This document shows, in pieces, positions 6,441-9,940 of a stretch of DNA of 9,940 nt. The notes under the pieces were generated by a model. That model worked only from the letters and a program-made list of their open reading frames with translations. It was not told the origin of the DNA and ran no database searches. Position 1 is the stretch's first letter; every line of letters starts with the position of its first letter. The translations under genes were made by a program, and so were the position numbers. Source of the stretch: CAYZXK01 sp964482395 (GTDB lineage Bacteria; Planctomycetota; Phycisphaerae; UBA1845; Fen-1342); assembly GCA_964482395.1 (NCBI GenBank), contig CAYZXK010000138.1, forward strand, positions 1 to 9,940, written 5' to 3'.

Positions 6441-6447
6441 CACCGCG

Positions 6448-6467
6448 CAGTTGAGGCAGCGCAACTG
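6448..6467. terminator. Short dyad between convergent genes
   Basis: CAGTTG (6448-6453) and CAACTG (6462-6467) can pair as a 6-bp stem with an 8-nt loop in the 72 bp between two converging genes. There is no T-tract, so termination by this hairpin is only a possibility. Confidence 0.2.
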
Positions 6468-6512
6468 GGGGGCCATCCGGGGACGCGGCAACCGGCCAGC
6501 GCGGACGGAATC

Positions 6513-7154
6513 CTACGGACGGCGGAGCTGTCCCTGCATGACCATGACAATCGGCCCGCTGGCCTGAGTGCTCCAGGAGAAATCCCGGTTCTCCTCGAAC
6601 CGGCTGGTCCAGTTAAGCACCTCGCCTTCCAGCGCGGCCACGTACACCCGACGTTCGAACTCGGTCTTCACGTAGCCTTCCGAACACCGGGCCTGGTCAT
6701 ACCAGCGGCTCCAGGCCAGCCGGAAACTGCTTTCGGCGAAGTCGGCCTCGCGGAGGGTGATGGTCTCTACGCTCTGCTGCTGCGGAATCCGCCAGGGCTC
6801 CCCCGGGCAGACATTGGTCTTGTGGACCACCCGGGCTCCGGCTACGAAACACAAGGGCCACTCCGGCGGCCAGGGCGAATCGTTCCCAATCGGCTGCCCG
6901 AACTGGTCGAAGCTGACCGTGATTTGCTGCTGGCTGGTGGTGGTCTGACCGGTGGCCTGGTCGATTACCGTCACCGTGACCGTCCCGGTCCAAGTTCCGG
7001 CCAGGCTCGAGTCGGCGACCGAAGGCAGAGGCGGCAGCGGGCAGCCGCTGTAAAAGGTGCCTTCGGGGTAGAGCAGGGCCCCGCAGCCGCACAACAGGAC
7101 GCACGGGGCCGCAATCAGGCTGACCATGAATCTGCACCGACTGGTTGCCGACAT
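6513..7154 (-). CDS. Hypothetical lipoprotein
   Basis: The 213-residue protein starts with a typical lipoprotein signal. A short basic region (residues 6-8) precedes a hydrophobic core (FMVSLIAAPCVLL) and the lipobox LCGC, with Cys24 as the probable lipidated residue. It should be anchored at the cell envelope. The mature part is beta-rich. A Thr-rich strand region, GTWTGTVTVTVIDQ (53-66), precedes a Gln/Thr turn and another strand region, QQITVSFDQFGQPIG (76-90). Three cysteines (102, 116, 157) lie in the mature middle, and alternating strands continue to the C-terminus. I recognise no catalytic motif or family. The open frame extends upstream to a TTG at 7328, but AGGAGGT (7161-7167) is perfectly spaced for ATG 7154 and only that start gives a signal peptide. 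It lies 186 bp downstream of the response regulator on the same strand, so it may be co-transcribed or a target; neither is shown. Confidence 0.75.
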   Translation of the reverse strand: MSATSRCRFMVSLIAAPCVLLCGCGALLYPEGTFYSGCPLPPLPSVADSSLAGTWTGTVTVTVIDQATGQTTTSQQQITVSFDQFGQPIGNDSPWPPEWPLCFVAGARVVHKTNVCPGEPWRIPQQQSVETITLREADFAESSFRLAWSRWYDQARCSEGYVKTEFERRVYVAALEGEVLNWTSRFEENRDFSWSTQASGPIVMVMQGQLRRP

Positions 7155-7160
7155 CTGGCG

Positions 7161-7167
7161 ACCTCCT
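7161..7167 (-). promoter_or_regulatory. Ribosome binding site that fixes the lipoprotein start
   Basis: AGGAGGT on the minus strand, 6 nt before ATG 7154, is among the strongest Shine-Dalgarno matches in the window. It rules against the longer frame. Confidence 0.8.
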
Positions 7168-7340
7168 GTCAGACCGCGGCCCGCAAGAACCGCCCATTTG
7201 TGCAGCGGGAGCAGCCGCCTCAGATTCTCCAGACCACGCCGCCGCGGACCTGGCCGAGCGCAGCTCGCCCGGCCAACTCCACCCTGGACGGCGGCGATCA
7301 ATCTCGCGCGCCAGGCATCCAACGTCAACTGAGCGGTCGC

Positions 7341-8714
7341 TCAAAGCAGGCCGTGCTTGGCCAGTCGGTAGCGTAGTCGATCGCGGGAGAGGTTGAGCAG
7401 TTTGGCGGCCTGGGTCTGGTTGTTGTTGGTCCGTGCCAGGGCCTGTCGGAGCAGGTGGATCTCCAGTCGGCGGAGGCGGTCGAAATCGAAACCCTCGGGC
7501 GGCAGAGTCAGGCTCTCGATGTCCCGCTCCCAGGGCTGCATCTCGCTGCGTCCCAGTACGATGTCCGCGGGCCGGATCAGATTGTCCTTGCACAACAGGA
7601 CGGCCCGCTCGATGACGTTTCTCAGCTCGCGGACATTCCCAGGCCAACTGTAGCTTCGCAGCAGGTCGAAAACTTCTTCGGAGACCTTGACCGCCGGCTT
7701 CTTGAACTCCTGCGAGAACCGGCTGACGAAGTGCTGGGCCAGCAGCCGGACATCCTCGCCGCGGGCCCGCAGGGGCGGCAGGGTTATGGTCACCACGTTC
7801 AGCCGATACATCAGATCGCGCCGGAACTGGCCCTGCTCGATGGCCTTTTCCAGGTCGCGGTTGGTGGCGCCGATGACCCGGACATCGACGCTCAGCTCGC
7901 GGGTGCCGCCCACCCTGCGGAACCGGCGCTCCTCCAGGAAGCGGAGCAGTTTGGCCTGCAAGGCGGGCGGCATGTCGCCCACCTCGTCCAGGAAGATGGT
8001 TCCGCCGTCGGCCAGTTCCAGCAGGCCCTTTTTTTGCAGTTTGGCGTCGGTGAAGGCCCCGCGCTCGTGTCCGAACAGCTCGCTTTCCAGCAGCGATTCG
8101 GACAGGGCGGTGCAGGTGATGTTCACGAAGGGGGCCGCGGCCCGGTCGGAATTGTGGTGGATCACCCGGGCCACCAGGTCTTTGCCGGTGCCGGTCTCGC
8201 CGCGCAGAAAGACGGTCGACACCCCGGTCCGGGCCACCTGCTGGATGGTTTCGAACAGTCGGAGCATGGAAGGATCTTTGCCGATGATGGCGTCGATGCC
8301 GTACTGCGCGGCCAGATGTCGGCGGAGCTGGCGGACCTCCCGGCGCAGCTTGGTGGTCTCCAGAGCCTGATCCACGGTGGCCAGCAGCTCGTCCATCTGG
8401 AACGGCTTGGCGATGTAGTTGAAGGCCCCCAGCTTGATGGCCTTGACTGCGGTCTCGATCGTGCTGTAAGCGGTCATCATGATCACCACCGCGTCCTGAT
8501 CCACCTGCCGGATCCGGTGCAGCACATCCAGGCCGGTGATGTCCGGGAGTTTGTAATCCAGCATCACCAGGTCGAACAGGCCGTCGTCCAGCAGATCCAA
8601 AGCGGCCTGTCCGGTCTCCGCCTCGACCACCTGGAAGCCGCGCTCCTCGAACTTCTGGCGCAGCGACCAGCGGATCAGAGCCTCATCCTCCACGATCAAA
8701 ACGCGAACGCTCAT
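7341..8714 (-). CDS. NtrC/AtoC-type sigma-54-dependent response regulator
   Basis: This DNA-binding activator uses ATP to open sigma-54 promoters when phosphorylated. All three domains are present in 457 residues. The receiver domain (about 4-118) has acidic residues Glu9/Asp10, phospho-acceptor Asp53 (MLDYKLPD), Thr81 and Lys103. The AAA+ sigma-54 interaction domain (about 142-370) has Walker A GETGTGKD (172-179), Walker B TIFLDEVGDM (239-248), YRLNVVTITLPPLR and WPGNVRELRN. A Fis-type helix-turn-helix ends the protein (about 420-457, TNNNQTQAAKLLNLSRDRLRYRL). The sigma-54-contacting loop reads GAFTDA (219-224) rather than GAFTGA, a change that keeps the key Phe and Thr. ATG 8714 has AGGAG (8721-8725) 6 nt upstream, inside the kinase gene. 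The 32-bp overlap with that gene suggests translational coupling and identifies its partner. Confidence 0.96.
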   Translation of the reverse strand: MSVRVLIVEDEALIRWSLRQKFEERGFQVVEAETGQAALDLLDDGLFDLVMLDYKLPDITGLDVLHRIRQVDQDAVVIMMTAYSTIETAVKAIKLGAFNYIAKPFQMDELLATVDQALETTKLRREVRQLRRHLAAQYGIDAIIGKDPSMLRLFETIQQVARTGVSTVFLRGETGTGKDLVARVIHHNSDRAAAPFVNITCTALSESLLESELFGHERGAFTDAKLQKKGLLELADGGTIFLDEVGDMPPALQAKLLRFLEERRFRRVGGTRELSVDVRVIGATNRDLEKAIEQGQFRRDLMYRLNVVTITLPPLRARGEDVRLLAQHFVSRFSQEFKKPAVKVSEEVFDLLRSYSWPGNVRELRNVIERAVLLCKDNLIRPADIVLGRSEMQPWERDIESLTLPPEGFDFDRLRRLEIHLLRQALARTNNNQTQAAKLLNLSRDRLRYRLAKHGLL

Positions 8715-9912
8715 TCTCGGCTCCTGTTGGCGAGGGAGGCTGGCTCAACTCGACGGTGACCGCGGTGCCCTCTCCCGGTCGAGTGCGGATGGCGATGCTT
8801 CCGCCGTGAGCCTCCGCGATCTTGCGGCAGATCGAGAGCCCCAGCCCGGTACCGCGGGCCTTGGTGGTGAAGAACGGCTCCATGGCTCGCCGGGCCACCT
8901 CTTCGGTCATGCCGCATCCGCGGTCCTCCACCACCAGCCGGACGAGCCCGTCCTGGAGCTGCCCGGTCAGGCGGACCGGTCCGCCGGCCGTGGAGGCCTG
9001 GGCCGCGTTGAGCAGCAGGTTCATCAGCAACTGCTCGAGCTGGTGCTCGTCCGCGGTCATGGTCGACAATTCGGCTCCCAGCTCGCACTCGAAGCGTACC
9101 CGCTCGAATTCCGGTTCCTTGCGTAACAGAGCCAGGACCCGCTCGGCCACTCGCGGCAAGTCGCAGCGCTGGTACTGTGGCGGCTGGGGACGGGAAAAGA
9201 CCAGCAGGTCGCTGACCGAGCGGTCCAGCCGGTTGATCTGTCGGAGAACCTCGGCCAGCACCGGCCGATGCGCATCCCCCGGCTTGAGGCTGTCGCGGAT
9301 CACCTGGATGGCTCCACTGATGCCGGCCAGCGGGTTCTTGACCTCGTGGGCCAGGGAGGCCGCCAACTGCCCCACCTCGGCCAGTTGCTCGGCCTGTCGC
9401 AGACGGGTCAGCATGGCCTCCCGCTCCACTTGGCGGATTTGGTTCGCGTAGCCCTCGCGGTAACTTTCCAGTATCAGCCCGGTTTCCAGCATCAGCAGCT
9501 TATGGAGCGAAGCCAGCTTGGCTTCCCGGTCCGGCGCGGTCGAACTGCGGACTATCCGTTCCAGTTCCTCCCAAATGGTTTGCATCGAGGCGATCATGAA
9601 ATGCGGCCGCAGACCGACCCGGACGTGGGTGGATCCGATCTGGGCCCGCCGACGGGCGTAGGAGTGGTCATATCGCCCGCAGAACAGCTCGCTCAGCCAC
9701 CCGGTCAACGCCTGAAACAATCTGCTCCGCTGCGCCGCGCCGCCGGTGAGGACTTGCCAGGTGCCCGGATGACTGGCGATGTGGCGGCAGAAGCGCTCCA
9801 CCACCTGGGCCAGGTGGGGCTGGACAAGTTCGGCCAGCTCACGCAGGTTGGCCGCGTCCTGCTGACTGAAGGCCAGAAAACTCTTGAGTTCTTCCAAGAC
9901 TGCCGCGGTCAT
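8683..9912 (-). CDS. Globin-coupled sensor histidine kinase
   Basis: This 409-residue soluble kinase probably senses a haem ligand (O2, NO or CO) or redox state. Residues 1-120 match the globin-coupled-sensor fold, with LFCGRYDHSYARRRAQIGSTH and the likely haem-ligating His96, followed by VRVGLRPHFMIASM. At the place of the distal-pocket (B10) Tyr stands Cys42 (RFCRH). There is no membrane segment. A helical linker (about 125-178) leads to the HisKA domain with phospho-accepting His189 (SLAHEVKNPL). The ATPase domain has the N-box (LMNLLLNAA, 296-304), G1 DRGCGM (330-335), F-box EPFFTTK (345-351) and G2 GTGLGLS (354-360). All catalytic boxes are intact. The layout parallels the characterised Anaeromyxobacter kinase AfGcHK (haem ligand His99, distal Tyr45, phospho-His183). 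The ATG at 9912 has only a weak upstream Shine-Dalgarno and follows an 8-bp palindrome, TCACGTGA (9913-9920). The kinase gene is translated first and overlaps the regulator gene by 32 bp. The globin call is by motif and not alignment. Confidence 0.88.
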   Translation of the reverse strand: MTAAVLEELKSFLAFSQQDAANLRELAELVQPHLAQVVERFCRHIASHPGTWQVLTGGAAQRSRLFQALTGWLSELFCGRYDHSYARRRAQIGSTHVRVGLRPHFMIASMQTIWEELERIVRSSTAPDREAKLASLHKLLMLETGLILESYREGYANQIRQVEREAMLTRLRQAEQLAEVGQLAASLAHEVKNPLAGISGAIQVIRDSLKPGDAHRPVLAEVLRQINRLDRSVSDLLVFSRPQPPQYQRCDLPRVAERVLALLRKEPEFERVRFECELGAELSTMTADEHQLEQLLMNLLLNAAQASTAGGPVRLTGQLQDGLVRLVVEDRGCGMTEEVARRAMEPFFTTKARGTGLGLSICRKIAEAHGGSIAIRTRPGEGTAVTVELSQPPSPTGAENERSRFDRGG

Positions 9913-9940
9913 TCACGTGATTCTACCCGCCCGTCGAAGG

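Noticed and set aside
7183..7196. Sigma-54-like TGG...TTGC element on the minus strand just before the lipoprotein gene
   Set aside because: GG and GC are separated by 9 rather than 10 bases. This spacing is critical for sigma-54, so I do not call a promoter despite the attractive position downstream of a sigma-54 regulator.
7300..7328. Possible sigma-70 promoter for the lipoprotein gene (TTGACG, 17 bp, GAGATT)
   Set aside because: The -35 is good (5/6) but the -10 matches only 3/6, so it is not better than chance in this context.
7330..7343. Hairpin TGAGC-GACC-GCTCA (read on the minus strand) at the end of the response regulator gene
   Set aside because: The 5-bp stem overlaps the stop codon and has no following T-run, so it is unlikely to terminate transcription.
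7455..8759. 434-codon plus-strand open frame opposite the response regulator
   Set aside because: The opposite strand encodes a complete, motif-perfect NtrC-type regulator. The Gln/His/Asp-rich translation is a shadow of it.

Overview
The window is GC-rich bacterial chromosome, densely coded on both strands. No single gene fixes the taxon. The style of the PurL and MFS proteins, a Cys-patterned secreted-type tail, and a dyad repeat between genes together suggest a Planctomycetota-like bacterium; this is inference. I see no tRNA, rRNA, CRISPR array, transposase or phage gene.

Layout, left to right. (1) The 3' part of purL (purine synthesis) runs off the left edge on +. Its end overlaps, tail to tail by 43 bp, a minus-strand MFS-type membrane transporter. 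(2) A divergent intergenic region of about 165 bp holds a good sigma-70 promoter for a tatA-type gene on +. (3) A 386-bp stretch with no convincing gene carries a strong inverted repeat. (4) A + strand PilZ-domain protein (probable c-di-GMP receptor) with an N-terminal segment like the one found ahead of HD-GYP domains. (5) A minus-strand cytidylate-kinase-like P-loop protein. (6) A + strand unknown protein with a Cys-rich C-terminus. (7) A minus-strand unknown lipoprotein. (8) A minus-strand two-component pair: a histidine kinase with an N-terminal globin sensor, followed with a 32-bp overlap by an NtrC-type (sigma-54 activating) response regulator.

The genes do not form one pathway. The most informative unit is the right-hand 2.6 kb. 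There a haem-globin sensor kinase, and so probably an oxygen, NO or redox sensor, is translationally coupled to a sigma-54 enhancer-binding regulator, with a lipoprotein gene next downstream. The kinase appears to have Cys where the distal-pocket Tyr of characterised globin-coupled sensors sits. Several starts were moved inward from the longest open frame because a good Shine-Dalgarno sequence points to an internal codon.
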